Counted from the first letter of the stretch, positions 26,940-35,485 are shown. The stretch is DNA of 64,000 nucleotides from Leifsonia soli (GCF_013408745.1 NZ_JACCBJ010000001.1:1550001-1614000), one strand, 5' to 3'. Notes: generated by a model not told the origin, from the letters alone. A program made the numbers and translations.

Positions 26940-26970
26940 CTCTGGCTGAGATTTGGCGCAAATCTGCGCG
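26940..26970. terminator. Short hairpin between converging genes
   Basis: AGATTTGGCGCAAATCT is a 7-bp inverted repeat with a 3-nt loop in the 69-bp gap between the oxidase and pucR stops, followed by alternating GC. It is a plausible two-way terminator without a T-run. Confidence 0.45.
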
Positions 26971-26983
26971 CGCAGCGGCCCGC

Positions 26984-28735
26984 TCAGGTCGCCGCGCGGC
27001 CCCGGGTCAGCACCGCGGCGTGGAGGGCCGCGACGGTCTCGCCGTCGTCCAGGTCCATCCCGAGCAGGTCCTCGATCAGGGCGATGCGCTGGTAGAAGAC
27101 CGACCGCGACAGATGGCTCGCCGCCGCCGCGCGCGTCCGGTTGCCGGGGTGGCTGAGGTAGGCGCGCAGCACCTCGACGAGGTCGCCGCCCGTCGCGAGG
27201 TCGTGCTCGATCAGCGGCCGCAGCAGCTGCTCGGTGTGCTCCAGCAGCCGCGGATCGCTCCCGAGCGCATTGACCAGCCGCAGCAGGGGGCGGTGCTGCA
27301 CGCGCTGGATGAGCGGGCGCCGGCCGAGGCGGGAGTCGGTGCGCGCGGCCGACCCGGCCGCCAGTTCGACCGCCTCCTCCAGGGATGACAGCAGCCCGGT
27401 GATCCCCCGGGCGTCCGAGCCGACCGCGACGCCCGCCGCCGGGTCGTCGAGGCGCACAGAGCCGATGGCGTCCGCGATCGAGCCGAACAGCGCATCCCCG
27501 AGCTGCCGTCCCGGCCGTGCCGAGACCGCGACGACGAGGGTCCCCGGCTGCTCGGGATGCCGACCGGCGACCGCGTCGACGCCCGCCGCCCGCGCCGCCT
27601 CCACCGCCCGCGCGGCGGCGGAGACGGGCAGCGTGCCCGAGCGCAGCCGCACCGCCACCCCGGCGACCGGCCGCCCGGCGAGGGGGAACCCCGCCGCCTC
27701 GAACCGCGCGGTGACCCCGCCCTCCCCCGCGAACCGGCGGCCGAGCAGCGCCGCGAGCAGCGCGTCGTGGCTGCGCCGCGTCCACTCGTCCTCGTCGCGG
27801 TCGGAGAGCCGGCTGAGCGCGAGCGCGACCGCGGCCTGCTCGAGCACGTTGGAACGTCCGGCGGGATGCGGCTCCCCCGGCAGCCCGACGAGGTGTCCCC
27901 AGCGCATGCCCCGCGCCTCGACCGGGACGATCGTCCACCCGGCCTCCGCCGACCGGTGCGCCGCCCGCGACCGCTGCTCCCAGCCGGCCAGCTCGTCCTC
28001 GCCCGATGCGTTCGCGGGAGCGGACGCCGCACCGCCGCCGCTCGCCGCGACTCCACCCATCCCGGTCCCGCTCGCGGCAACGCCGCTCGCCGCAACTCCA
28101 CTCGCCCTCAGCCCGCTGGCCGCGATCACCCGGTGGCTGGTGTCCTCCAGCACGACCGGCGACCCCAGCACGCGCGCCGCCTGCTCCACGATGAAGTCGG
28201 CCGGGCTGCCCCGCAGGCTCAGGCCCGTGAAGAGCGCGTGGATGTCGTCCCGCGCCCGCAATGCCACCATCTGCTCCGCGATGATGCGGGAGTGCACGGC
28301 CTCCGTGATCGCGACGAACCGCGCCTCGCGGTGCAGAACGACGAACGGCAGCCCCGCGGCCTGGAACTCCTTCACCAGGGCGGTCGGTGCGGCGGGCATC
28401 GGCACCCCCAGCTCCAGCACGAGCCCGGCGACCCCGGCGTCGACCAGCACGCGTCCGAGCCGGCGGAGGGCCGCGTCGTCGGACGGCCAGCCCACGCCGG
28501 TGGCGAGCAGCAGCTCGCCCCCCGAGCCCAGCCGGGCCGCCTCCGCCGTCTCGGCAACGTGCACCCAGCGCACCGGCGCATCCAGCCGCTCGCGGCCGGT
28601 GAGCACCTCGGGCAGCGCGACGGCGACGGGTTCCATGCGCAGCACTTCGCGCACGGTCGGCAGCACGGAGGACGACGGCGCGGAGGCATCCGGACGAACT
28701 GTTCGGCCCGCCTGCGGGTCCCGACGATCTGGCAT
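26984..28735 (-). CDS. PucR-family transcriptional regulator
   Basis: 583 aa from ATG 28735. A TTG start at 28774 would add 13 residues. The N-terminal PucR sensor domain (LLLATGVGWPSDDAALRRLGR ... FVVLHREARFV) is followed by a GGDEF-like middle. The C-terminal helix-turn-helix reads RAYLSHPGNRTRAAAASHLS, then VFYQRIALIEDLLG. A low-complexity insertion of AASGV-like units (28010-28130) divides the sensor from the middle domain. It is divergent from the MmsA-type dehydrogenase operon and probably controls it, and perhaps the oxidase. Confidence 0.9.
   Translation of the reverse strand: MPDRRDPQAGRTVRPDASAPSSSVLPTVREVLRMEPVAVALPEVLTGRERLDAPVRWVHVAETAEAARLGSGGELLLATGVGWPSDDAALRRLGRVLVDAGVAGLVLELGVPMPAAPTALVKEFQAAGLPFVVLHREARFVAITEAVHSRIIAEQMVALRARDDIHALFTGLSLRGSPADFIVEQAARVLGSPVVLEDTSHRVIAASGLRASGVAASGVAASGTGMGGVAASGGGAASAPANASGEDELAGWEQRSRAAHRSAEAGWTIVPVEARGMRWGHLVGLPGEPHPAGRSNVLEQAAVALALSRLSDRDEDEWTRRSHDALLAALLGRRFAGEGGVTARFEAAGFPLAGRPVAGVAVRLRSGTLPVSAAARAVEAARAAGVDAVAGRHPEQPGTLVVAVSARPGRQLGDALFGSIADAIGSVRLDDPAAGVAVGSDARGITGLLSSLEEAVELAAGSAARTDSRLGRRPLIQRVQHRPLLRLVNALGSDPRLLEHTEQLLRPLIEHDLATGGDLVEVLRAYLSHPGNRTRAAAASHLSRSVFYQRIALIEDLLGMDLDDGETVAALHAAVLTRGRAAT
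28010..28135 (-). repeat. Low-complexity AASGV-type repeat inside pucR
   Basis: Imperfect 15-bp units coding runs of A-A-S-G-V/T/G make an Ala/Gly/Ser-rich segment of about 35 residues in the PucR-like regulator. Frame is kept. It looks like a repeat-expanded linker. Confidence 0.7.
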
Positions 28736-28827
28736 CCCTGCTACCGCCCCTGCTCTGTGATCATTGGGAGACAAGCTTACTGTCAGTGCCGGGCAGAACG
28801 TCCGGCCGAAGCACGAGGAGGATCCCC

Positions 28828-30321
28828 GTGGCCCTGATCCGTCACGTCATCGCCGGCGAAGAGACCGCCGAGCCGGCCGGCGCCCTGCGCACCGGCCCGG
28901 TATTCAACCCGGCCACCGGCGAGCGCCAGCACGAGGTCGCGCTCGCCGACGCCGCCGAGACGGAGCGGGCGATCGCCGCAGCGCGCGCCGCCCTCCCCGG
29001 CTGGCGCGCCACCAGCCTCACCAAGCGCGCCGACGTGATGTTCCGGCTCCGCCACCTGCTCACGGAGCGCCGCGACGAGCTCGCCGCGATCGTCACGAGC
29101 GAGCACGGCAAGGTGCTCTCGGACGCCGCGGGAGAGATCGGCCGCGGGCTCGAGAACGTGGAGTTCGCCAGCGGTCTGATCGACAAGCTCAAGGGCGAGT
29201 ACAGCGAGCAGGTGTCCACCGGCATCGACGTGCACAGCGTCAAGCAGCCGGTCGGCGTCGTCGCGTGCATCACCCCGTTCAACTTCCCGGTCATGGTGCC
29301 GCTGTGGATGGTCGCGAGCGCCATCGCGTGCGGCAACACCGTCGTGCTGAAGCCGAGCGAGAAGGACCCGAGCGCGTCCGTCTTCCTGGCGAAGCTGTTC
29401 CGCGAGGCCGGCCTGCCCGACGGCGTGCTCAACGTCGTGCACGGAGACAAGGAGGCGGTGGACACCCTGCTCGACTCCCCCGATGTCGCCGCGGTCAGCT
29501 TCGTCGGCTCCACGCCGATCGCCCGCTCGATCTACCAGCGCGCCTCGGCCAACGGCAAGCGCGTCCAGGCGCTCGGCGGCGCGAAGAACCACATGGTCGT
29601 CCTGGCCGACGCCGACATCGACGCGGCCGCCGACGCGGCGGTCTCGGCGGCGTACGGCTCGGCCGGCGAACGCTGCATGGCGGTCAGCGTGGTGGTCGCC
29701 GTCGGCGACGTCGGCGACCGGCTGGTCCCGGCCATCCAGTCGCGCCTCGGCGCCCTGCGGATCGGCCCCGGCACGGATCCGGCCAGCGAGATGGGACCGC
29801 TGATAACGCGCGAGCACCGCGACAAGGTGGCCTCCTACGTGACGGGCGCCGCGGCGGAGGGCGCGACGGTCGTCGAGGACGGCACCGCCCGCTCCTTCGA
29901 CGGCGACGGCTTCTTCGTCGGCGTCAGCCTGCTCGACGGCGTGAAGCCCGGGATGAAGGCGTACGACGACGAGATCTTCGGACCGGTGCTGTCGGTCGTC
30001 CGGGTCGACACGTTCGACGAGGCGATCGAGCTCGTCAACGCCAACCCGTACGGCAACGGGGTCGCCCTGTTCACCCGCGACGGCGGAGCGGCGCGCCGCT
30101 TCGAGTTCGAGGTGGAGGTCGGGATGGTCGGCATCAACGTGCCCATCCCCGTCCCGGTCGGCGCGTACTCGTTCGGCGGCTGGAAGAACTCGCTGTTCGG
30201 CGACTCGCACATCTACGGCCCCGAGTCGTTCCACTTCTACACGCGGAGCAAGGTGGTCACCACGCGCTGGCCCGATCCCCAGCACTCGCGCATCGAGCTG
30301 GCGTTCCCCGGGAACGCGTGA
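28828..30321 (+). CDS. mmsA: CoA-acylating (methyl)malonate-semialdehyde dehydrogenase, MmsA type
   Basis: 497 aa from GTG 28828, with GAGGAGG 6 nt upstream. Aldehyde dehydrogenase fold: substrate/NAD segment PVGVVACITPFNFPVMVP, catalytic cysteine ~Cys283 in GSAGERCMAVS, and C-terminal IPVPVGAYSFGGWKNS, which is characteristic of MmsA-like enzymes. These convert malonate or methylmalonate semialdehyde to acetyl- or propionyl-CoA. With the next gene, a transaminase, it suggests beta-alanine or 3-aminoisobutyrate breakdown. A 17-bp duplication spans its stop codon. A GABA-route dehydrogenase is a less likely reading. Confidence 0.88.
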   Translation: MALIRHVIAGEETAEPAGALRTGPVFNPATGERQHEVALADAAETERAIAAARAALPGWRATSLTKRADVMFRLRHLLTERRDELAAIVTSEHGKVLSDAAGEIGRGLENVEFASGLIDKLKGEYSEQVSTGIDVHSVKQPVGVVACITPFNFPVMVPLWMVASAIACGNTVVLKPSEKDPSASVFLAKLFREAGLPDGVLNVVHGDKEAVDTLLDSPDVAAVSFVGSTPIARSIYQRASANGKRVQALGGAKNHMVVLADADIDAAADAAVSAAYGSAGERCMAVSVVVAVGDVGDRLVPAIQSRLGALRIGPGTDPASEMGPLITREHRDKVASYVTGAAAEGATVVEDGTARSFDGDGFFVGVSLLDGVKPGMKAYDDEIFGPVLSVVRVDTFDEAIELVNANPYGNGVALFTRDGGAARRFEFEVEVGMVGINVPIPVPVGAYSFGGWKNSLFGDSHIYGPESFHFYTRSKVVTTRWPDPQHSRIELAFPGNA

Positions 30322-30344
30322 GCCCCCGGAACGCGTGAGCCCCC
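30311..30344 (+). repeat. 17-bp tandem duplication spanning the mmsA stop
   Basis: GGAACGCGTGAGCCCCC occurs twice without gap at 30311-30327 and 30328-30344. The first copy contains the mmsA stop codon TGA (30319-30321). The duplication adds 17 bp to the mmsA-transaminase spacer. Confidence 0.92.
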
Positions 30345-30369
30345 GAGACGCAGGAGCGAGGAGACGACG

Positions 30370-31788
30370 ATGACAGACACCATCCCGACCACCGGAACAC
30401 GGACCGGCTACCTCGACCGGCACGGCGTCGAGCATCCGTTCGGCGATGCGGAGGCCGAACGCCAGGTGCGGAGCGACGACCGCGCGCACGTCTTCCACTC
30501 GTGGAGCGCGCAGGCGAAGATCGACCCGCTGCCGATCGCCGCGGGCGAGGGCTCCACCTTCTGGGACTACGAGGGCAACGCGTACCTCGACTTCAGCTCG
30601 CAGCTGGTGAACCTCAACCTCGGGCACCAGCATCCCGACCTCGTCGCGGCGATCCAGCAGCAGGCCGGACGCCTGGCGACGGTGCAGCCGTCGATGGCCA
30701 ACGACGTGCGCGGCGAGCTCGCACGGCGCATCGCCGAGGTGGCGCCGGGCACGCTGAACAAGGTCTTCTTCACGAACGGCGGCGCCGACGCGAACGAGTA
30801 CGCGGTGCGCCTCGCGCGCCGGGTGACCGGACGCCGCAAGGTGCTGTCGATGTACCGCTCATACCACGGAGGCACCTCCACCGCGATCGCCCTCACCGGC
30901 GACCCGCGGCGCTGGGCGAACGAGCCGAGCGACCCGTCGGTCGCGCACTTCTTCGGCCCGTACCCGTACCGGAGCGCGTTCCACTCCACCTCCCCGGAGG
31001 AGGAGACGCAGCGCGCACTGGAGCACCTGGAGAACGTCATCGTGCTGGAGGGCGCCGGCACGATCGCGGCGCTCATCGCCGAGACCGTGGTCGGCACGAA
31101 CGGCGTGCTCGTGCCCCCGCCCGGCTATCTGGCGGGCGTCCGGGAGCTGTGCGACCGGTACGGGATCGTGTACATCGCCGACGAGGTCATGGTCGGCTTC
31201 GGCCGGGTCGGCGAGTGGTTCGCCGTCGACGCCTTCGACGTGGTGCCCGACCTCATCACCTTCGCGAAGGGCGTCAACTCGGGGTACGTGCCGCTCGGCG
31301 GTGTCGTCATCTCGGATGCGATCGCCGCGCAGTTCGACGATGTCGCGTTCCAGGGCGGCCTCACCTACTCCGGGCATCCGCTCGCGTGCGCGGCCGGCGT
31401 GGCCACGTTCGACGTGTTCGACCGGGACGGCATCCTCGACCGGGTCCGCGACCTGGGTTCGCGCGTGGTCGAACCCGAGCTGCGCTCGTGGCTGGAGCGG
31501 CATCCGTCGCTGGGCGAGGTGCGCGGCCGCGGGCTGTTCTGGGCGCTGGAGCTGGTGCGCGACCGCGAGACCCGGGAGCCGCTGGTGCCGTTCAACGCGG
31601 CCGGGCCGGATGCTGCGCCGATGGCCGAGGTCGCGGCGGCGTGCAAGGCGGCCGGCGTCTGGCCGTTCACCCACTTCAACCGCGTGCACGTCGCGCCACC
31701 GCTGGTCATCGGCGAGGACGAGCTGCGACGCGGTCTCGCCGCGATCGACGCGGCGCTCGATGTGGCGGACCGGTACGCACGGGCCTGA
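30370..31788 (+). CDS. Class III PLP aminotransferase (omega-amino acid type)
   Basis: 472 aa, with ribosome site AGGAGCGAGGAG before ATG 30370. The PLP lysine is ~Lys300 in LITFAKGVNSGYVPLGG. Other marks are NGGADANEYAVRLAR, YRSYHGGTSTAIALTGDPRR and the cofactor Asp in YIADEVMVGFGR. This subgroup transfers amino groups from beta-alanine, GABA or similar amines to pyruvate or 2-oxoglutarate and gives semialdehydes, the substrate class of the preceding dehydrogenase. It is second gene of that operon. Confidence 0.9.
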   Translation: MTDTIPTTGTRTGYLDRHGVEHPFGDAEAERQVRSDDRAHVFHSWSAQAKIDPLPIAAGEGSTFWDYEGNAYLDFSSQLVNLNLGHQHPDLVAAIQQQAGRLATVQPSMANDVRGELARRIAEVAPGTLNKVFFTNGGADANEYAVRLARRVTGRRKVLSMYRSYHGGTSTAIALTGDPRRWANEPSDPSVAHFFGPYPYRSAFHSTSPEEETQRALEHLENVIVLEGAGTIAALIAETVVGTNGVLVPPPGYLAGVRELCDRYGIVYIADEVMVGFGRVGEWFAVDAFDVVPDLITFAKGVNSGYVPLGGVVISDAIAAQFDDVAFQGGLTYSGHPLACAAGVATFDVFDRDGILDRVRDLGSRVVEPELRSWLERHPSLGEVRGRGLFWALELVRDRETREPLVPFNAAGPDAAPMAEVAAACKAAGVWPFTHFNRVHVAPPLVIGEDELRRGLAAIDAALDVADRYARA

Positions 31789-31915
31789 CGGGCGCGCAGA
31801 CCCCACCGGCGGGTGGATGGGCGACCCGGCCTGGCGCCCATCCACAGCCCCGCCGGCCGTCCACACCTCGCGTCCACCCGGTCTGCTCACGGCGGCCGCA
31901 AGCTATCGTGGCAGC

Positions 31916-33037
31916 ATGAGTGAACCCGGAGACGGCCGTGTCGCTGTCTACATAGACTTCGACAACATCGTCATATCCCGCTACGACCAGGTGCACGGCC
32001 GCGGCTCGTACATGCGCGACCGCCCCAAGTCGAGTTCGACGGCACCGAAGGCAGGCTTCGCCGAGAAGCTGGCAGAGGCGCGCGTCGATCTGGGCGCGGT
32101 GATCGACTTCTCCTCGTCGTTCGGAACGCTGGTGCTGACCCGGGCGTACGCCGACTGGTCGTCGGCCGTCAACGCCGAGTACCGCGGCCAGCTCGTCGGC
32201 CGCGCGGTCGACCTGGTGCAGCTCTTCCCGGCCGCCGCCTACGCCAAGAACGGCGCCGACATCCGGCTCGCGGTCGACGCGGTCGAAGACCTCTTCCGGC
32301 TCCCGGAGCTCACGCACGTCGTGATCGTCGCGGGCGACTCCGACTACATCCCGCTGGCCCAGCGGGTGAAGCGCCTCGGCCGCTACGTGATCGGGATCGG
32401 CGTGGCCGGCTCGACGGCCAAGACGCTCGCCGCGGCATGCGACGAGTTCGTCAGCTACGACGACCTCCCCGGCATCGCCCGCGACGAGGCGGCGGACGCC
32501 GACGACGTCGAGGTCGCGCCCGGCATCGAGCCGGTCACGGCGGTCGCCGCCGAGAACGCCGGCGAGCAGGAAGCACCCGATGGCGCCGCCGCCGACGGCG
32601 CCGCTTCCGGCTCCGGCGAGGCCGACTCGTCCGCTCCCACCACGGAGGCCGTCGCCGAAGCGGCGCCGCGCGCGAAGCGGGGCAGCCGCAAACGGTCCAC
32701 CCCGGCGGCCAGCGTGGCCGACGCGGACGAAGAGCAGAGCGAGGACCCGCAGCACGTCGCCACCCGCCTCCTCGCCCGAGCCATGCAGCTGGGGCACGAG
32801 AAGGACGACTCGCCGTGGCTGCACAGCTCGACGGTGAAGGGGCAGATGAAGCGGATGGACCCGTCCTTCAGCGAGAAGGCCCTCGGATACCGCTCCTTCA
32901 GCGACTTCATCAAGTCGCGGGGCGACCTCGTCGAGCTGGACGACAGCTCGACAGCCCAGATGCTGCGACTCGCACCGACCCGTCCGCGCCGCGCGCGGCA
33001 CAGCGGCCGGGCGACGGACCCCGTCTCCGCCCGCTGA
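31916..33037 (+). CDS. NYN-domain ribonuclease-like protein with C-terminal OST-HTH (LOTUS) domain
   Basis: 373 aa. Residues ~8-180 are a NYN/PIN-like domain: AVYIDFDNI with Asp14 and Asp16, then LPELTHVVIVAGDSDYIPLAQRVKRLG carrying the second acidic pair. A ~90-residue acidic, Ala-rich linker follows. The C-terminal ~80 residues (WLHSSTVKGQMKRMDPSFSEKALGYRSFSDFI, parts quoted) form a LOTUS/OST-HTH module, which binds RNA. The domain pair suggests an RNA-processing nuclease. TATCGT lies 6 nt before ATG 31916, so it is likely leaderless. Confidence 0.88.
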   Translation: MSEPGDGRVAVYIDFDNIVISRYDQVHGRGSYMRDRPKSSSTAPKAGFAEKLAEARVDLGAVIDFSSSFGTLVLTRAYADWSSAVNAEYRGQLVGRAVDLVQLFPAAAYAKNGADIRLAVDAVEDLFRLPELTHVVIVAGDSDYIPLAQRVKRLGRYVIGIGVAGSTAKTLAAACDEFVSYDDLPGIARDEAADADDVEVAPGIEPVTAVAAENAGEQEAPDGAAADGAASGSGEADSSAPTTEAVAEAAPRAKRGSRKRSTPAASVADADEEQSEDPQHVATRLLARAMQLGHEKDDSPWLHSSTVKGQMKRMDPSFSEKALGYRSFSDFIKSRGDLVELDDSSTAQMLRLAPTRPRRARHSGRATDPVSAR

Positions 33038-33044
33038 GGGGCCG

Positions 33045-33092
33045 GGCCGGCCGGTGAAGCGGCCGGCCGGTGAAGCGGCCGGCCGGTGAAGC
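33045..33092. repeat. 16-bp tandem repeat, three exact copies
   Basis: GGCCGGCCGGTGAAGC repeats exactly at 33045-33060, 33061-33076 and 33077-33092, with a decayed fourth piece after it. Each unit contains the palindrome GGCCGGCC. It fills most of the gap between the NYN gene and the oxidoreductase gene. Confidence 0.93.
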
Positions 33093-33150
33093 GACCGGTC
33101 GCTCGGCCTGTGTTGAGCCGGCGCACAGCCTGCGGGAGTTGACTGCGAGC

Positions 33151-34101
33151 ATGGCGAGCCAGAAGACAGCACGACAGTGGCGAGCGACCCGCTGGGGCGG
33201 GCCGGAGACGTGGGAGTTCGCGGAGATCGAGCTCCCGGAACCCCGCCAGGGCGAGGTGACGATCGAGGTGCGTGCCGCCGGCGTCAATCCGGCGGACTAC
33301 AAGCATGTGTCCGCACCGCGGGAGGGCCTCGAACTCCCGGTCCCGATCGGCTACGAGGTGGCCGGCGTCCTCTCCGCCATCGGTCCGGATACCGAGATCG
33401 CATCCGGCGGCGGAACCGTCGGCGACGCGGTCGTCGCGTTCCGCATCCAGGGCGGCTATGCCACGTCCGTCACCGTTCCGGCGAAGGACGTCTTCGCCAA
33501 ACCCGCCCGGCTCGCCGACGAGGAGGCCGCGAACCTCCTGCTCGTCGGCACGACGGCCGCCCAGATGCTCGACGTGACCGGCGTGCGCGCGGGCGAGACC
33601 ATCCTGGTTCACGGGGCCTCCGGCGCGGTCGGTGTCAGCATCCTGCAGCAGGCGGTCGAGATCGGCGCCCGCGTGATCGGGACGGCGAGCGAGGCCAGCT
33701 TCGCCCGGGTGCGGCGCTTCGGCGGCCTGCCGATCGCCTACGGACCGGGACTCGCCGAGCGGGCGACCGAGGCCGCACAGGGCCCGATCGCGGCGGCGCT
33801 CGACACGGTCGGCACCGAGGAGGCCGTCGATGTCTCGCTCGAACTCGTCCCCGACCGGAACCGGATCGTGACGATCGTGGCCGCCCGGCGGGCGGAGGAG
33901 GAAGGATTCCACGCCGTCTTCGGCGCGCAGCCGGAGAGCCAGGCGTTCCGCGACTCGGTGCGCGGGAGCCTGCTCGAGCTGGCCGGAAGCGGCCGCCTCC
34001 AGGTCCCGGTGGCGCGGACCTACCCGCTCGCCGAGGCGCCGAAGGCCCTCGCGTTCCTGAAGGAGGGTCACCCGGGCGGCAAGCTCGCGCTGCTGCCCTG
34101 A
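33151..34101 (+). CDS. Zinc-independent MDR-family quinone oxidoreductase-like protein
   Basis: 316 aa from ATG 33151, giving the usual start QWRATRWGGPETWEF. A medium-chain dehydrogenase fold: GroES-like N-half (EVRAAGVNPADYKH), Rossmann NADPH site ILVHGASGAVGVSILQQA around 150-165, and the C-terminal GKLALLP. Catalytic zinc ligands are absent, which puts it with quinone oxidoreductases or enoyl reductases. The nearest GGGAG is about 13 nt from the ATG, rather far. An upstream in-frame ATG at 33070 would translate the tandem repeat and is less likely. Confidence 0.87.
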   Translation: MASQKTARQWRATRWGGPETWEFAEIELPEPRQGEVTIEVRAAGVNPADYKHVSAPREGLELPVPIGYEVAGVLSAIGPDTEIASGGGTVGDAVVAFRIQGGYATSVTVPAKDVFAKPARLADEEAANLLLVGTTAAQMLDVTGVRAGETILVHGASGAVGVSILQQAVEIGARVIGTASEASFARVRRFGGLPIAYGPGLAERATEAAQGPIAAALDTVGTEEAVDVSLELVPDRNRIVTIVAARRAEEEGFHAVFGAQPESQAFRDSVRGSLLELAGSGRLQVPVARTYPLAEAPKALAFLKEGHPGGKLALLP

Positions 34102-34147
34102 TCGCGGCGGGGCGGTCGATTCAGGCCGTCGGCTCGGCCGGCCGCGC

Positions 34148-34438
34148 TCAGCCGGCCGGCTTCGTCGCCTTCCCGTCGAGCCACAGCGTCGAGGACTCGT
34201 CCCGGTGGACGCCGTCCGTTCCGACGAATTTCGTGTCGATCTCGGGACCCTTGGTGATCACGTGCACCATCGCCATCCCGTGGCCGCGCCCGAGCCCGTA
34301 GTCGTCCTTCAGCCAGGCGAGGATCTCGCCCGCCTTCGTGCCCGGCCCGAAGCCGCGCTCCCCCGCCTCCGCGACGAGTTCGCGCGGCGTCTTGCCGGTC
34401 TTGTCCTCGACGGCGTCGAGGTATGCCTGGAACGACAT
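34148..34438 (-). CDS. DUF4287 family protein
   Basis: 96 aa. MSFQAYLDAVEDKTGKTPRE, then GTKAGEILAWLKDDYGLGRGHGMAMVHVI, is the usual DUF4287 pattern. Function is unknown. Its ATG follows the upstream gene's stop by 1 bp, so it is the last of a three-gene minus-strand set. A GGCCGGCC-containing hairpin covers its stop (about 34134-34158) and may end transcription from both sides. Confidence 0.85.
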   Translation of the reverse strand: MSFQAYLDAVEDKTGKTPRELVAEAGERGFGPGTKAGEILAWLKDDYGLGRGHGMAMVHVITKGPEIDTKFVGTDGVHRDESSTLWLDGKATKPAG

Positions 34439-34439
34439 G

Positions 34440-34775
34440 TCAGTCCCCTCTCTCGCTGTGGTCGGCGACCGCCTCGGCCTCCGCCTCGGAGACGATCACC
34501 ATGCCCCCGGTCCGCTGACTGGTCCGCAACAGGGCGTCCATCCAGCGCTCATTGAGTCGCGGCGGCCGGCTGCCGCTGAACACGAAGGCCAAGGGGATGT
34601 CGCGGCTGATCCAGAGGCTCACCCGGCCCCCGCCCAACTCGGCCGGGATCTGCCAGTTCAGCAGGAAGCTCTCGTGGCGCCGCAGCTTCGTGACCACCGC
34701 GATCTTGATGTGCGCCAGGGTGCGGTCGTCGAACTCGTACTGCTGGGGGGCGGTGCCGTAGATGAGCCGGCCCAC
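34440..34775 (-). CDS. Conserved hypothetical, DUF7882-like (paralogue 1)
   Basis: 111 aa. MGRLIYGTAPQQYEFDDRTL, then LRRHESFLLNW, a central WISRDIPLAFVFSG and LNERWMDAL. It is clearly paralogous to the next upstream gene, with FDDR.LAH, KLRR.E.FLL and FVF.G shared in order. Such short proteins are common in Microbacteriaceae and are sometimes labelled ligase-like without evidence. No catalytic motif is seen. It is 1 bp from both neighbours, so the three genes are co-transcribed. Confidence 0.8.
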   Translation of the reverse strand: MGRLIYGTAPQQYEFDDRTLAHIKIAVVTKLRRHESFLLNWQIPAELGGGRVSLWISRDIPLAFVFSGSRPPRLNERWMDALLRTSQRTGGMVIVSEAEAEAVADHSERGD

Positions 34776-34776
34776 G

Positions 34777-35154
34777 TCAGGCCCCCTCGCGGCGCTTTCC
34801 GTTCCTCGTCCTGCTCGCCCGGTAGGTCCCCTCCGGGACCTCCTCGCGGATCTCCGCGCGCAGATCGTCCTCCAGCATCAGACCGGAGTTGCTGTTGGCC
34901 CGCTCGCCGAGCAGGGTCAGCCAGTCGCGGTTCAGCTCCGGCAGCTCCGTGCCGGCGAACACGAACTGCAGCGAGATGGACGGGTCGAGCCAGATCGAGC
35001 GGAGCACGCCGTCCGACCCGGCCGTGCGATCCGTCCAGATGAGAAGGAATCCCTCCCGGCGCCGCAGCTTCGTCTGGACGACCGCCTGGAGGTGGGCGAG
35101 CACACGGTCGTCGAACGTGAACCCGTCTGCCCCGTCGTAGATCAAGGTTCCCAC
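34777..35154 (-). CDS. Conserved hypothetical, DUF7882-like (paralogue 2)
   Basis: 125 aa from GTG 35154, selected because GAGGAAGG lies 6 nt upstream and because the resulting start VGTLIYDGADGFTFDD aligns with MGRLIYGTAPQQYEFDD of its neighbour. Shared segments are LRRREGFLLIW, SISLQFVFAGTELPELN and a Leu-rich end. It has a basic C-terminal tail (ASRTRNGKRREGA). First gene of the set ending in the DUF4287 gene. Function is unknown. Confidence 0.8.
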   Translation of the reverse strand: MGTLIYDGADGFTFDDRVLAHLQAVVQTKLRRREGFLLIWTDRTAGSDGVLRSIWLDPSISLQFVFAGTELPELNRDWLTLLGERANSNSGLMLEDDLRAEIREEVPEGTYRASRTRNGKRREGA

Positions 35155-35239
35155 GCGAGTCCTTCCTCTCGGGATCACTTTCTCCGAACCACCGCGCGCC
35201 GTCAAGTCGGGGGTGCGGGAACCGCCGTACAGTCCGGTC

Positions 35240-35485
35240 ATGGACGCACTCACGCGAACCATCAAAGCGGCTCTCCTCTACGAGGACGGCCGGACCCTCG
35301 ACAGCGTCGTGGTCGTGCCCCTGATCGGCGGATGCCCGCCCGGGGAGATCCGCGTCGCCACCCTGTTCGCCGGAGCCCTCGCCTACGACGTGTACGAGCT
35401 GGCCGACGAGGAGCAGTACTCGTCGATGCCCGCCTACCCCTACCGCGCCACCGTCCCCGTGACGACGGACGACCTCGCCGACTGA
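35240..35485 (+). CDS. Small hypothetical protein
   Basis: 81 aa from ATG 35240. TACAGT at 35228-35233 lies 6 nt before the start, the leaderless pattern used by neighbouring genes. Mixed alpha/beta composition (KAALLYEDGRTLDSVVVVPL, YDVYELADEEQYSS), no membrane span and no recognisable motif. It is read divergently from the DUF7882-like genes, 85 bp away. Confidence 0.65.
   Translation: MDALTRTIKAALLYEDGRTLDSVVVVPLIGGCPPGEIRVATLFAGALAYDVYELADEEQYSSMPAYPYRATVPVTTDDLAD

Noticed and set aside
33045..33092. 16-bp repeats considered as CRISPR or iteron origin
   Set aside because: No spacers, only three copies, no replication gene or DnaA-box cluster nearby.
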